NCBI GenBank assembly: GCA_046263195.1
Contig: JBHELG010000043.1
Span: 1-21,609 of the forward strand
From: JBHELG01 sp046263195
GTDB taxonomy: Bacteria; Actinomycetota; Nitriliruptoria; Nitriliruptorales; JAHWKO01
Direction: 5' to 3'
Length of the DNA stretch: 21,609 nucleotides
Positions 7,895 to 14,699 of the stretch are shown in pieces. A program made the position numbers and the translations under genes. How positions within the stretch are numbered: the first letter of the stretch is position 1; each line of letters opens with the position of its first letter. Below the pieces are notes generated by a model. The model ran no database searches and was not told the DNA's origin. It saw only the letters and a list, made by a program, of their open reading frames with translations.

Positions 7895-8530
7895 CTACTG
7901 CTCGAACCGGCGAACCATGAGCCAGGCGGGGACGCGCTCGCCGTCTCTGGTGTCGATGTCGAGCACCCTCTGGATCTGCTCGAATCCGGCTTTGCGGTAG
8001 CTGCGGATCGCCACGTCATTGTCCACGTCGACGGTCAGGGCTACCTGAGAGGCCCCGAGGGCGCCCTGGAGATGGCGGCACAACAGCTGCATCGCCCTTG
8101 GTCCGATCCCCTGCCCGGTCTCGCTCGCCTCGCCGATGAAGATGTCAACCCCCCAAGTGCCCGGGTCGGAGGGGATGCCGACCTCGCGGGCTTCGTCGGC
8201 GTAGGAACTCCAGCGATAGAACTGGATGAATCCAACGGGGACGCCGCCCCGCTCGATGAAGCAGGCTGACGAAGTTGCGTCGGGCAACGTGTCGGGACGA
8301 TATTCCTCCCGGGCGGCCTTCAGGTCGAGCGGCGGTTCATCCGGGTCCCACCACCTGCGCACGTGCGGCCGGTTCCTCCAGGTCACCATCAGGCGGTAGT
8401 CATCGTCGTCGTCGCGCATCCGCCGTATCGCGAGGTCGCCCTCCGCTACGACGGTGACCCGGTCGGCGGTGGCAGTGTCCACGGGGCGCTCCTCGCGGTT
8501 GCTCTTCGACGCTCCTGCCCTGGCTCTCAT
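7895..8530 (-). CDS. GNAT acetyltransferase, aminoglycoside 6'-N-acetyltransferase-like
   Basis: A 211-residue acetyl-CoA-dependent acyltransferase. Its pattern follows the AAC(6')-Ib/AacA4 branch: WRNRPHVRRWWDPD (about residues 51-64; family W.NR.H...WW), VGFIQFYRW, DPGTWGVDIFIGE (122-134), acetyl-CoA loop GQGIGPRAM (139-147), and C-terminal SYRKAGFEQIQ (177-187). In this branch the substrate can be an aminoglycoside or an unrelated amine, so resistance is only a possibility. Two starts are plausible. ATG 8530 has a near-perfect AAGGAGG; GTG 8482 has GAGGAG six bases upstream and would remove a 16-residue basic tail. The gene is followed by the GDSL hydrolase and preceded by the redoxin gene, all on the minus strand, with gaps of 82 and 141 bases. 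Confidence 0.88.
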   Translation of the reverse strand: MRARAGASKSNREERPVDTATADRVTVVAEGDLAIRRMRDDDDDYRLMVTWRNRPHVRRWWDPDEPPLDLKAAREEYRPDTLPDATSSACFIERGGVPVGFIQFYRWSSYADEAREVGIPSDPGTWGVDIFIGEASETGQGIGPRAMQLLCRHLQGALGASQVALTVDVDNDVAIRSYRKAGFEQIQRVLDIDTRDGERVPAWLMVRRFEQ

Positions 8531-8671
8531 CGACCCTCCTTCTCACGCTGGAGGATGATCGTCTTCGCGGAGATCCGACCTCACCCTTGCCGTCAGCGCG
8601 GTGGGCTGAGTTGAGAACCAGTCATGGGGCGACTCCCGTTGGTGGTCGGGGCGTGGAAAGGGCCAGCGGGT

Positions 8672-9334
8672 TCACCCCCTGCGGCGCCTGGACACCATCG
8701 CACCACCGACTGCGACCACCAACGGGACAAGCGCTGCCGCCACGGCCACAGCCGCTCGCATCGGGGCCGGAAGTGCACGATATGCGGTGATGATCCGGGG
8801 AAAAATGGGCGGGTCGGCACGCACATCCACTTGCGGCAGTTCCGCGGCGACGGCATGCAACGCGTCCCACAGCAACTGCTCGTCGCTCCCTTGTTGCGTT
8901 CGGAATGCCACCGTGCCGTCGCGAGTCATGACGTAGACAGCGTTGTCTGTCGCTTCGAGCGCCCGCTCGAGGGTCGGGTCGAGGTCGTCCACGGCAACGG
9001 TCCAAGGGATCCGTTCGCGATACTGGTAGCTGCGGGCGCGAGTGAGCCTGTGCGCGAGGGTCTGTGGCCCGTCACCCGCGTCGTCGGACTGGTCTTCCGG
9101 GCGATGGAGCGTTACGAACGCGACCCGGTCGCCGTATTCGTCGTAGAGGCGACGCAGTGCCGCGCCCGCACCCTTCGCCTTTGACGTGGTGATGGACCCG
9201 CAGAGCATGAGAAGCGGCCGCCTCCCGACGTAGTCGGCCTTCCGGATGTGTTCGCCCGCCACCGTTCGCAGGTCGAAATCCGGAAAGGGCTCACCCGGCT
9301 TGGGTCCACCCATCGAGCGCAGGACCTTCGACAA
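8672..9334 (-). CDS. Deiodinase/AhpC-like redoxin domain protein with C-terminal membrane anchor
   Basis: A 220-residue protein with a thioredoxin fold: GEPFPDFDLRTVAGEHI (family start), RRPLLMLCGSITTSKAKG (about residues 38-55), YDEYGDRVAFVTLHRPE, IPWTVAVDDLDPTLERAL and AVYVMTRDGTVAFRTQQGSDEQLL. The last blocks resemble bacterial iodothyronine-deiodinase-like redoxins, in which an active Cys or Sec follows 'GS.T'. Here that position is Thr/Ser. The only nearby Cys, Cys45, sits before the Gly-Ser, so normal redox chemistry is doubtful. A hydrophobic segment (about 190-212, MRAAVAVAAALVPLVVAVGG) followed by SRRRRG looks like a C-terminal anchor with a cytosolic basic end. The TTG start at 9334 is chosen because GAGGAG lies at ideal spacing; an internal ATG (residue 8) is the alternative. 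Confidence 0.85.
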   Translation of the reverse strand: MSKVLRSMGGPKPGEPFPDFDLRTVAGEHIRKADYVGRRPLLMLCGSITTSKAKGAGAALRRLYDEYGDRVAFVTLHRPEDQSDDAGDGPQTLAHRLTRARSYQYRERIPWTVAVDDLDPTLERALEATDNAVYVMTRDGTVAFRTQQGSDEQLLWDALHAVAAELPQVDVRADPPIFPRIITAYRALPAPMRAAVAVAAALVPLVVAVGGAMVSRRRRG

Positions 9335-9597
9335 GGTACTCCTCTCAGAACGGGGAAGGGTTCGCAGCTGCGACCGTCATCCCTGCCTCGGCTCAGTCAG
9401 CAGGCCAGAACGCCCGAACTCTGCAGTCTGCATGCAGGGCCGACGATGCCTTCCTCGCCGTCGCTGGTCGTCCAACAATGTAACGAAGACCAGGTACGCG
9501 AGCAGCCCGTGACCGAGAATGAGGAGCGCGGTCGGTGTGAGGGTGGCTTCAGCCCGGGATCCAGTCGGTCGACAACCTCCTCAACCAGGAGACGAGC

Positions 9598-9858
9598 ATG
9601 ACGACGCTCGACATCGTGTTTCTCGCGGCCCTGATCGGTCTCATCCCGGCGGCCATCGCCCACGCGAAGGGCGAGAGCTTCGCGGCTTGGTGGATCTTCG
9701 GCGCCATCTTGTTCATCGTCGCGCTGCCCGCGGCCCTGTTCCTCGAGCCCCGGCCCGAGGGTTGGCAGGATCCTGCATCTCCGGGCGCGTTATGGCGACG
9801 GCGCCGAGAGCTGCGCGACGACTCGTCGCGAAGAAGGGAAGGGGATGAGACCAGGTGA
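9598..9858 (+). CDS. Small two-helix membrane protein
   Basis: An 86-residue protein. The ATG at 9598 has AGGAGA at good spacing. Two membrane segments are evident: about residues 5-21 (DIVFLAALIGLIPAAIA) and 31-50 (WWIFGAILFIVALPAALFLE). Between them lies a short KGESFAAWW loop, and a charged soluble tail rich in Arg, Asp and Glu follows. The layout with 'WW.FG..LF.VALP.AL' is common to small inner-membrane proteins of unknown function in actinobacteria. It is divergent to the redoxin gene, which lies 263 bases away. No function can be assigned. Confidence 0.72.
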   Translation: MTTLDIVFLAALIGLIPAAIAHAKGESFAAWWIFGAILFIVALPAALFLEPRPEGWQDPASPGALWRRRRELRDDSSRRREGDETR

Positions 9859-10273
9859 ATTCTTAGGCGACCCCGCTGCGCCAGAGTGTGCACAAGCCAG
9901 CAGCAGTAGCAGCCCACCGCCTACCTCGGCGACGCCGTGTGCTCAGGCCATCACCCGAGGCCAGCGGTAGTGGAGGGACAACAACGAAACCCGCGTTGCC
10001 CTCGATGCCAGCCCCCCGCGAACCAGCCCGCCAGCGTCTGCCTGCCGTGCGCGGCCAGGAGCGGTCCGACCCCGACACGCACCAGCTTCCAGAGGAAGGT
10101 GGTCCCCGGATCGAACAATGCGGCAGTCCCGTCAGCTATTACCAAGCGCCTGCCCTAGCCCGCAGGGGATGGACACGGCCGCCACGAGAGGGCGTGTACT
10201 CGTGCGGCCTTCAGATCCCTGCTGTCGTGGCGGAGCCATCGTGCGGTCGGAGGCGGACCGCGGAACCGGACCC
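9859..10273. other. Intergenic region without a supported gene
   Basis: These 415 bases lie between two convergent genes (small membrane protein, +; protoglobin, -). Several open frames exist. The most protein-like is a minus-strand stretch near 9951-10145 that begins at a TTG and has no ribosome binding site. I see no family, repeat or convincing terminator. The length is unusual for a convergent gap and may mark a decayed gene. Confidence 0.45.
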
Positions 10274-10864
10274 TCACCAGTCGCTCTCGGCGTAGGGGCG
10301 GCACCAGAGTGTGGCCTGCACCGTCACGGCCTTGAACCAGGCGTGGTACATCGCATCGACCTGCTCGTCGGAGGCGCCGGAGCGGGACAGGAAGGGCCGG
10401 ACCGTCGCAGTGATGGGCACGATGAACGCGGTGACGTAGCGTACGGGGATCTGGGAGGTCGAGTTGACGTCGTCGGTGACGTTCTTCTTCGCCTCGTGGT
10501 GGCGCAGGGCGATCTCGTGCTGGTAGTCGAGCCAGGTCTGGTCCCACTCGCGGTTGCAGGTGTCGTCGATCCACTGGCGGAACCGGTCACGCACCCGGTC
10601 GAGGTATTCGCCTATCGGCTCACCCTCGGGCGTGGAAAAGTGCGCCACGAGGTGGTCGTGGGAGCTGACGAAGTCGTACCACACGTCAAGCACCTCGTCC
10701 GCATGCTCGGTCAGCACCTCACCGGCCTGGCGCAGCGCCTGCCGGTCGTCGTCGTCGAACAACACCGTTTCCAGCAGGAGCTGAAGTTCGTCGCTGGACA
10801 CCGGGGAATCCGCGACCTTTTCGCTGCCGTAGTCGTAGCCGGGGATCTCGGACCCGTCAGTCAT
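10274..10864 (-). CDS. Protoglobin (single-domain haem protein)
   Basis: A 196-residue protoglobin. The start is ATG 10864, with GAGGAG six bases upstream. The protein has the protoglobin N-terminus IPGYDYG (residues 7-13), which in this family covers the haem. The F-helix block is WLDYQHEIALRHHEAKKNVT (111-130), with proximal His at about 122 in ALRHH. The G/H-helix block is STSQIPVRYVTAFIVPITAT. Protoglobins bind O2, CO and NO, and may act in gas sensing, NO or nitrite chemistry, or carbene-like chemistry in vitro. There is no fused signalling domain, so it is a stand-alone globin. Length matches archaeal and bacterial protoglobins. Its ATG overlaps by four bases (ATGA) the stop of a tiny upstream frame, which suggests possible translational coupling. 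Confidence 0.95.
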   Translation of the reverse strand: MTDGSEIPGYDYGSEKVADSPVSSDELQLLLETVLFDDDDRQALRQAGEVLTEHADEVLDVWYDFVSSHDHLVAHFSTPEGEPIGEYLDRVRDRFRQWIDDTCNREWDQTWLDYQHEIALRHHEAKKNVTDDVNSTSQIPVRYVTAFIVPITATVRPFLSRSGASDEQVDAMYHAWFKAVTVQATLWCRPYAESDW

Positions 10865-11004
10865 GAGCTGCTCCTCGCTTGCGACCGGGTGCGGCAAGGT
10901 TGAGCCCTATCATCGCAACCGAACATCACGAAGAGCGCAAGCGCCGCCGCGCCGACAGACGGCCAGCGGAACCCGCTGGCGTAAGGGGACGGCCCCCCTC
11001 CCAC
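10861..11004 (-). CDS. Possible tiny one-helix membrane peptide upstream of protoglobin
   Basis: A candidate 47-residue peptide from GTG 11004. It has one hydrophobic segment (WPSVGAAALALFVMFGC) after a short Gly/Pro-rich start, then a polar tail beginning DDRAQP. Its TGA overlaps the protoglobin ATG as ATGA, a typical translational-coupling arrangement. No clear ribosome binding site precedes the GTG, and the open frame extends upstream to a TTG at 11106, so both start and reality are uncertain. It could be a membrane tether or simply a leader frame for the globin. Confidence 0.25.
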   Translation of the reverse strand: MGGGPSPYASGFRWPSVGAAALALFVMFGCDDRAQPCRTRSQARSSS

Positions 11005-11127
11005 CGAGCCCGGAGCAGGCCGCCGAGTTGAGGACGGCTCTCGACGACCGGCGACAGGTGCCGGCGCCCGGGTCCCAATACGAGCTACCCGCCCGTCGCA
11101 GTTCAAGCCGCTGGCGACGTTGGGGCG

Positions 11128-11821
11128 CTATAGCTCCGGTTCTGCTCGTCGACGGATGTCGTCGGGATTCTCGTGGCGAATCTGCTCGAGCATCTCGCGG
11201 TCCTCGGCTTCGATCTCGACGGCTGCCTCCACGACCCGTCGCACGTCTGGAGCGGGGATGATCACAGCCCCGCCTTGATCGGCGTAGGCGTAATCGCCGG
11301 GTAGCACCGTTACCTGATCAAAGACCACCGGCACATCGGCGAAATAAGGCATCACCATGCCACCTCCAGCCATGGGGTTTCCCCACGGCAGTAGGTGACG
11401 AACCGGTAGCCGCGCAGCTGATCGAAATCCCGTAGTCGTCCGTCCGAGAGCACGCCGGCCAGCCCCTGATTGTCGACCCGGGAGAGCTTGATGCCGCCGC
11501 CGAGCGAGACACGAGGATTGCCACCAGCGGCCAGGACGAGCACCCCACCGGCGGGAGCTCGCTCGATTGCCCGGTAGAAGAGGGCGGCGAACCGGTAATC
11601 GCCGGCGAGTTCCACATCTGCCCTTCGGGGCACGAAGCCGATCGTGGCGGCCGGGCCGAAGAGCCTGTGTCCAGGGGTGGGGCTGATGAGGTCGAGGACG
11701 TGTGACAACGGTGCGGGTAGAGACGGCCCATCGCATCGACCAGGGAGGCTGACCGCACCTGGCCGATGACAGCCGTCAAATCGGCCGCCTCGTGCATGAG
11801 CACCTCGAGGTCTCGGGTCAT
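11128..11821 (-). pseudogene. RraA-family (HMG/CHA aldolase-like) gene broken by two frameshifts
   Basis: Three consecutive frames together make one RraA/RraA-like protein of about 231 residues. Part 1 (ATG 11821 to about 11710) is MTRDLEVLMHEA...SASLVDAMGRLYPHR, the RraA N-terminus. Part 2 (about 11708-11380) runs from HVLDLISPTPGHRLFGPAATI through the metal/substrate motif VLSDGRLRDFDQLRGY to VTYCRGETP. Part 3 (about 11375-11128) contains AGGGMVMPYFADVPVV, VLPGDYAYADQGGAVIIPA and a charged tail. The frame changes (near 11697-11714 and 11373-11384) each fit loss of a single base; the second lies in a GGGG-TTT-CCCC run. There are no in-frame stops inside the parts. RraA-like proteins are aldolase/decarboxylase-fold proteins; the true role here is unknown. 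It is either a young pseudogene or an intact gene with sequence errors. Confidence 0.8.
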
Positions 11822-11993
11822 TGGCTGGCGACCCATGGCATCGCTGGCGACGACGTCGGTCGGTGAGACTTCCGTCACGACGGGAGCAAGCCTAGGTGTA
11901 GATGGGGACGCAGTCCCTCCGGGGTAGGAAGCCGGAATCATCCTGGCCGCCCACGGCTGGTCCCCGGTCTCCTCATGAAGCAGGCTGACCCTC

Positions 11994-12212
11994 GTGGTGG
12001 AAGTGATCGAAGCCGCTCGAGAAGCCATGGCACGTCGCGACTGGGACGCGATGCGCTTGCTGCTCCACCCGTACTTGCACTGGAGGGATGAAACCGGGCA
12101 TGTCACGCATGGGCGGCAGAACGTCCTGGCCATGCTCTCGACGTCGGACGCGCCGTCACCGCCCTCGTCGCATGAGGTTCGTGATGGGCAGATCTACCGG
12201 GGGACGACCTGA
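11994..12212 (+). CDS. Short NTF2/SnoaL-like protein
   Basis: A 72-residue protein from GTG 11994 (or 11997). The frame closes upstream at 11976, so it cannot start much earlier. The sequence EVIEAAREAMARRDWDAMRLLLHPYLHW, then HGRQNVLAMLSTSD, then HEVRDGQIYRGTT looks like a miniature NTF2/SnoaL-like fold. The N-terminal helix, a 'HPYLHW..' strand, a 'GR.NVLAML' helix and a 'RDGQIYRW'-like end are present. A full SnoaL domain is about 110-130 residues, so this is either a compact family member or lacks the later strands. No good ribosome binding site is visible. It is divergent to the broken RraA-family gene (172-base gap). Function unknown. Confidence 0.55.
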   Translation: MVEVIEAAREAMARRDWDAMRLLLHPYLHWRDETGHVTHGRQNVLAMLSTSDAPSPPSSHEVRDGQIYRGTT

Positions 12213-12450
12213 CGGCGCTGAACTCGACTCGAGCAATCGCTTCAGCCGGGGACTCGGGACACGGGCAGCGAACTTCGAAAACCCACCCTGACACTGCCTT
12301 CCTCGTGGAATCGCTCGCTGAGTCGAGGCCTGCGCTGCGCGATCCCGGTGACCTTCGACGCTGTCCGCACGTCCCCCACTCGCGCCCCGGCAAGCCTGCG
12401 CCTCTGGCAAGCTGTGCCTCCCCATGAGCGGCAGATAGGAAGGCCAGGTC

Positions 12451-12738
12451 ATGTTCAGGCGCAAAAAGGACGACGACTCCACTGCTAAAGACATGGCGAA
12501 GGGCGTTGCCAAGACTGTGGCCGCAACCAAGGCCGCCCAGGCCGTGACCAGCGACGAGGACGACGAGAAGTCCGGCGGCAAGGGCAAGTTCATCGCCCTG
12601 CTCCTCATAGGAGCGGGAGCCGCCGCGTACTACTTCAACAAGCGGCGGAGCGAGCCCGGCTACTTGCCCGTGTCCCCCTCCGAAGGAGCCACCCGGACAG
12701 GCCCCGTTGCAGGCGCACCACGAGCTGCCCCCTCATAA
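12451..12738 (+). CDS. Small single-helix membrane protein
   Basis: A 95-residue protein. The ATG at 12451 follows AGGAAGG/CCAGG. The N-terminus is strongly charged (MFRRKKDDDSTAKDMAKG), followed by an Ala/Thr/Lys-rich helix and an acidic linker (SDEDDEKSGGKGK). A single membrane segment follows at about residues 47-62 (FIALLLIGAGAAAYYFNK), then a flexible Pro/Ser/Ala-rich C-terminus. The charge pattern suggests a membrane-anchored protein of unknown orientation. Similar short Lys/Ala-rich one-helix proteins are common in actinobacteria and have no assigned function. No gene partner is obvious. Confidence 0.75.
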   Translation: MFRRKKDDDSTAKDMAKGVAKTVAATKAAQAVTSDEDDEKSGGKGKFIALLLIGAGAAAYYFNKRRSEPGYLPVSPSEGATRTGPVAGAPRAAPS

Positions 12739-13429
12739 CCGATTTGGTATTCCACGAGCAGGCCGGGACCGCAAGCGTGGCGGAGGGGACGGACGAGGGC
12801 TCCCTGGTACACGTCGCAATTGGTGGGTGCTGAGGTCGGACGAGCCTGGGCGCCCCGAGCCTGGGCGCACCGAGGCGGTTGAGAGCGGGACACGGAAGAG
12901 ATCGCCGCTGATCGCGATGTCCCTCACCGCGCGAGCGGTTCCCTACTGGAAGGGGGGCCGGGGGCTGAGCGCGAACTGGTTGACCCCAACGCGGCCCCCG
13001 GCGCGTGGCGGAAACGCCATGGCGAGGAGTTCGCGGAGCTGCTGGAAGGTGGGACGTTCGGGTTGTCTGCTTTCCTCGACGTGCTACACGGCTCCTTTGA
13101 TGCGCACCCGGTCGCCTTCATCTCCCGCTGGCGACCCGAGATAGGTGGAGCACAGTGGAGCTGGGTTCCCGGGTCAGGCCAGCCAGGAAAACGACTGTCG
13201 CAGCCGGCGAGCACTCATCCCTGCGTTGGGCTTCCTCACCATCTTCGGGCTGACTCACGGGCTCGACGCCGCCTGGGCGCGGTCCCTGGAGAGTGCGCTG
13301 GCGGTGTTCTCGTGGCACTCAGCTTGCTTCTCCTGCCGCCTTCGGCGTCCACGGGGTGGGCGAAAACGCCATCGAGGCATATATCGCCCGTTCCACGACG
13401 AACATCGGCGACTTACTACGGGGACCCGA
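12739..13429. other. 691-base stretch with coding-like fragments but no intact gene
   Basis: No frame here has a convincing start. Three plus-strand fragments look protein-like. One frame at about 12882-13170 contains GAERELVDPNAAPGAWRK, HGEEFAELLEGGTFGLSAF and AHPVAFISRW. A second frame at about 13200-13320 reads RRALIPALGFLTIFG, like a membrane helix. A third frame at about 13320-13430 contains AAFGVHGVGENAIEAY and ARSTTNIGDLL. They might be parts of one or two frameshifted genes, matching the neighbouring broken genes. I do not recognise a family. A short tandem direct repeat, CGAGCCTGGGCGC, occurs twice at 12841-12869. Confidence 0.4.
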
Positions 13430-13786
13430 TCAGTCCGGGAGAGCGTGGGCGACTGGGTGCCGGGGCTCGTAGGCGGACAATTCGGCCCCGCTGGGCAGCT
13501 TGAACGACAGCAGTCGACCCCACCCCTGGTCTGAGACGGGGCTCGTCACCTCGATCCCCATTCGACCCAGTTGGTCCACGAACCCGTCAGCGTCGTCGAC
13601 CATCAGGTAGAGCTCGTGATGTGGGCCGCCGTCCGTGGGGTGGACGGCGATCTCGGCAGGCGGCAGCTTCAGGATCAACCAGCCCTGGCCAGCGTCGACG
13701 TGGGGAGTGCCGAGGGGGCCGACCAGGAACGCCCTGTCGGCTTCGGCGTCGTGGCTGTAGAGGATGGCATGCGCCCCGCTGATCAC
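13430..13786 (-). CDS. VOC (glyoxalase/bleomycin-resistance fold) protein
   Basis: A 118-residue VOC-superfamily protein with two beta-alpha-beta-beta-beta units. The candidate metal ligands of the fold are all present at the expected places: His6 (GAHAILYSHD), Glu45 (PPAEIAVHP), His57 (HHELYLMVDD) and Glu107 (LSAYEP). Metal-dependent chemistry is therefore possible. Family members include glyoxalase I, extradiol dioxygenases and antibiotic-binding proteins, and the substrate is not predictable. The GTG start at 13786 has AAGGGC about nine bases upstream. The C-terminus DPG-like block (LPSGAELSAYEPRHP) is normal. It stands alone, convergent with the fragment region. Confidence 0.85.
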   Translation of the reverse strand: MISGAHAILYSHDAEADRAFLVGPLGTPHVDAGQGWLILKLPPAEIAVHPTDGGPHHELYLMVDDADGFVDQLGRMGIEVTSPVSDQGWGRLLSFKLPSGAELSAYEPRHPVAHALPD

Positions 13787-14033
13787 AGTACTGCCCTTGC
13801 TGGGGAGACGGGGAGCCTAGTCGCAGCCTCTCGTCGCGACTCGCCCAGCCAGGAGATAACATGACTCTCGGCGTGTGTCACGCCCGACCTCCACCTCGGT
13901 GCCCGCGCAACCGAGCCCAGGGAGGCAGAGGGGACCTCGAGTGCTCGACACGGTTTGCCTGCTGACGTGTCCCGCGTGCACGCCGGCGAGCGCGGGTGGC
14001 CGGTCGTGACGCAAGACACACGAGGCAGCTGGC

Positions 14034-14687
14034 ATGACCCGCAACGAATCCTTCAAGCGCCGCACCCGTGCGCGCATGGCCAAGACCGGCGACAAGTACG
14101 GCGCCGCCCGCCGTGTCCTGATCGAACAGGCCGGCAACCGTGAGGCACGCTCCTGGGTGTCGGATCCTGGGCACTCCGACGCCATCATCCTTTCGAACAC
14201 CGGCCGAAGTTGGGACGAGTGGCGCGATCTGATCAACGCCTGGCCAGGACACGAGCAGGGCCACAGTGCCGTCGCGTCGTGGGTGCAGGGAGAGCACGGA
14301 GTCGATGGCTGGTGGGCACAGGCCGTAACCGTCGGCTGGGAACGCATCACCGGGCGGCGGCTACCGCACCAGATGGCCGACGGCACCTTCACGGCGAATA
14401 GGTCGGCAACCATCACGATCGACGTTCCGGCTCTTCGTGAGATGCTGCTCGACGACGACGGGCGCGCCGACCTGTTCCCGGGGCTGGATCCTCAACTCCG
14501 GTCGCGACCAACCGCGAAGAACATCCGAGTGGGCGTTGGTGGCGGTGTAGCGGAGATCGCGGTCGTCCCGAGGGGCGATGGCCGTGCGACCATCACTGTG
14601 GCGCACGCGAAGCTGGCCTCCCCCGAGGAGGTAGCGCACTGGAAGGCCTACTGGGCCGACTGGCTGCGAGCGCTCGACGAGGGATAG
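14034..14687 (+). CDS. DUF4287/SRPBCC-like protein
   Basis: A 217-residue protein. The N-terminal part (MTRNESFKRRTRARMAKTGDKYGAARR) resembles a conserved basic leader found in this actinobacterial family. It is followed by the DUF4287-like helical block with GRSWDEWRDLINAWPGHEQG, ASWVQGEHGVDGWWAQAVTV and GWERITGRR (about residues 57-108). The rest (TANRSATITIDVPALREML and later strands, ending WKAYWADWLRALDEG) is consistent with a degenerate SRPBCC/AHSA1-type beta-sheet. The role of these proteins is unknown; a ligand-binding helix-grip fold is likely. The ATG at 14034 has only a weak ribosome binding site (GAGGCAG). It converges with the broken CehA-like gene, leaving only 12 bases between the two stops. 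Confidence 0.85.
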   Translation: MTRNESFKRRTRARMAKTGDKYGAARRVLIEQAGNREARSWVSDPGHSDAIILSNTGRSWDEWRDLINAWPGHEQGHSAVASWVQGEHGVDGWWAQAVTVGWERITGRRLPHQMADGTFTANRSATITIDVPALREMLLDDDGRADLFPGLDPQLRSRPTAKNIRVGVGGGVAEIAVVPRGDGRATITVAHAKLASPEEVAHWKAYWADWLRALDEG

Positions 14688-14699
14688 GAGCGTCCGGTC

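Noticed and set aside
7813..8019. N-terminal extension of the GDSL hydrolase
   Set aside because: It overlaps the acetyltransferase gene on the same strand and is a Ser/Arg/Ala-rich shadow of it.
9951..10145. 64-codon minus-strand frame (begins MVIADGTAALFDPG when translated)
   Set aside because: TTG start, no ribosome binding site, no recognisable family; may be a remnant but cannot be supported.
12841..12869. Two copies of CGAGCCTGGGCGC in tandem
   Set aside because: Only two short copies with no wider array; probably a local slip duplication rather than an iteron or CRISPR-like repeat.
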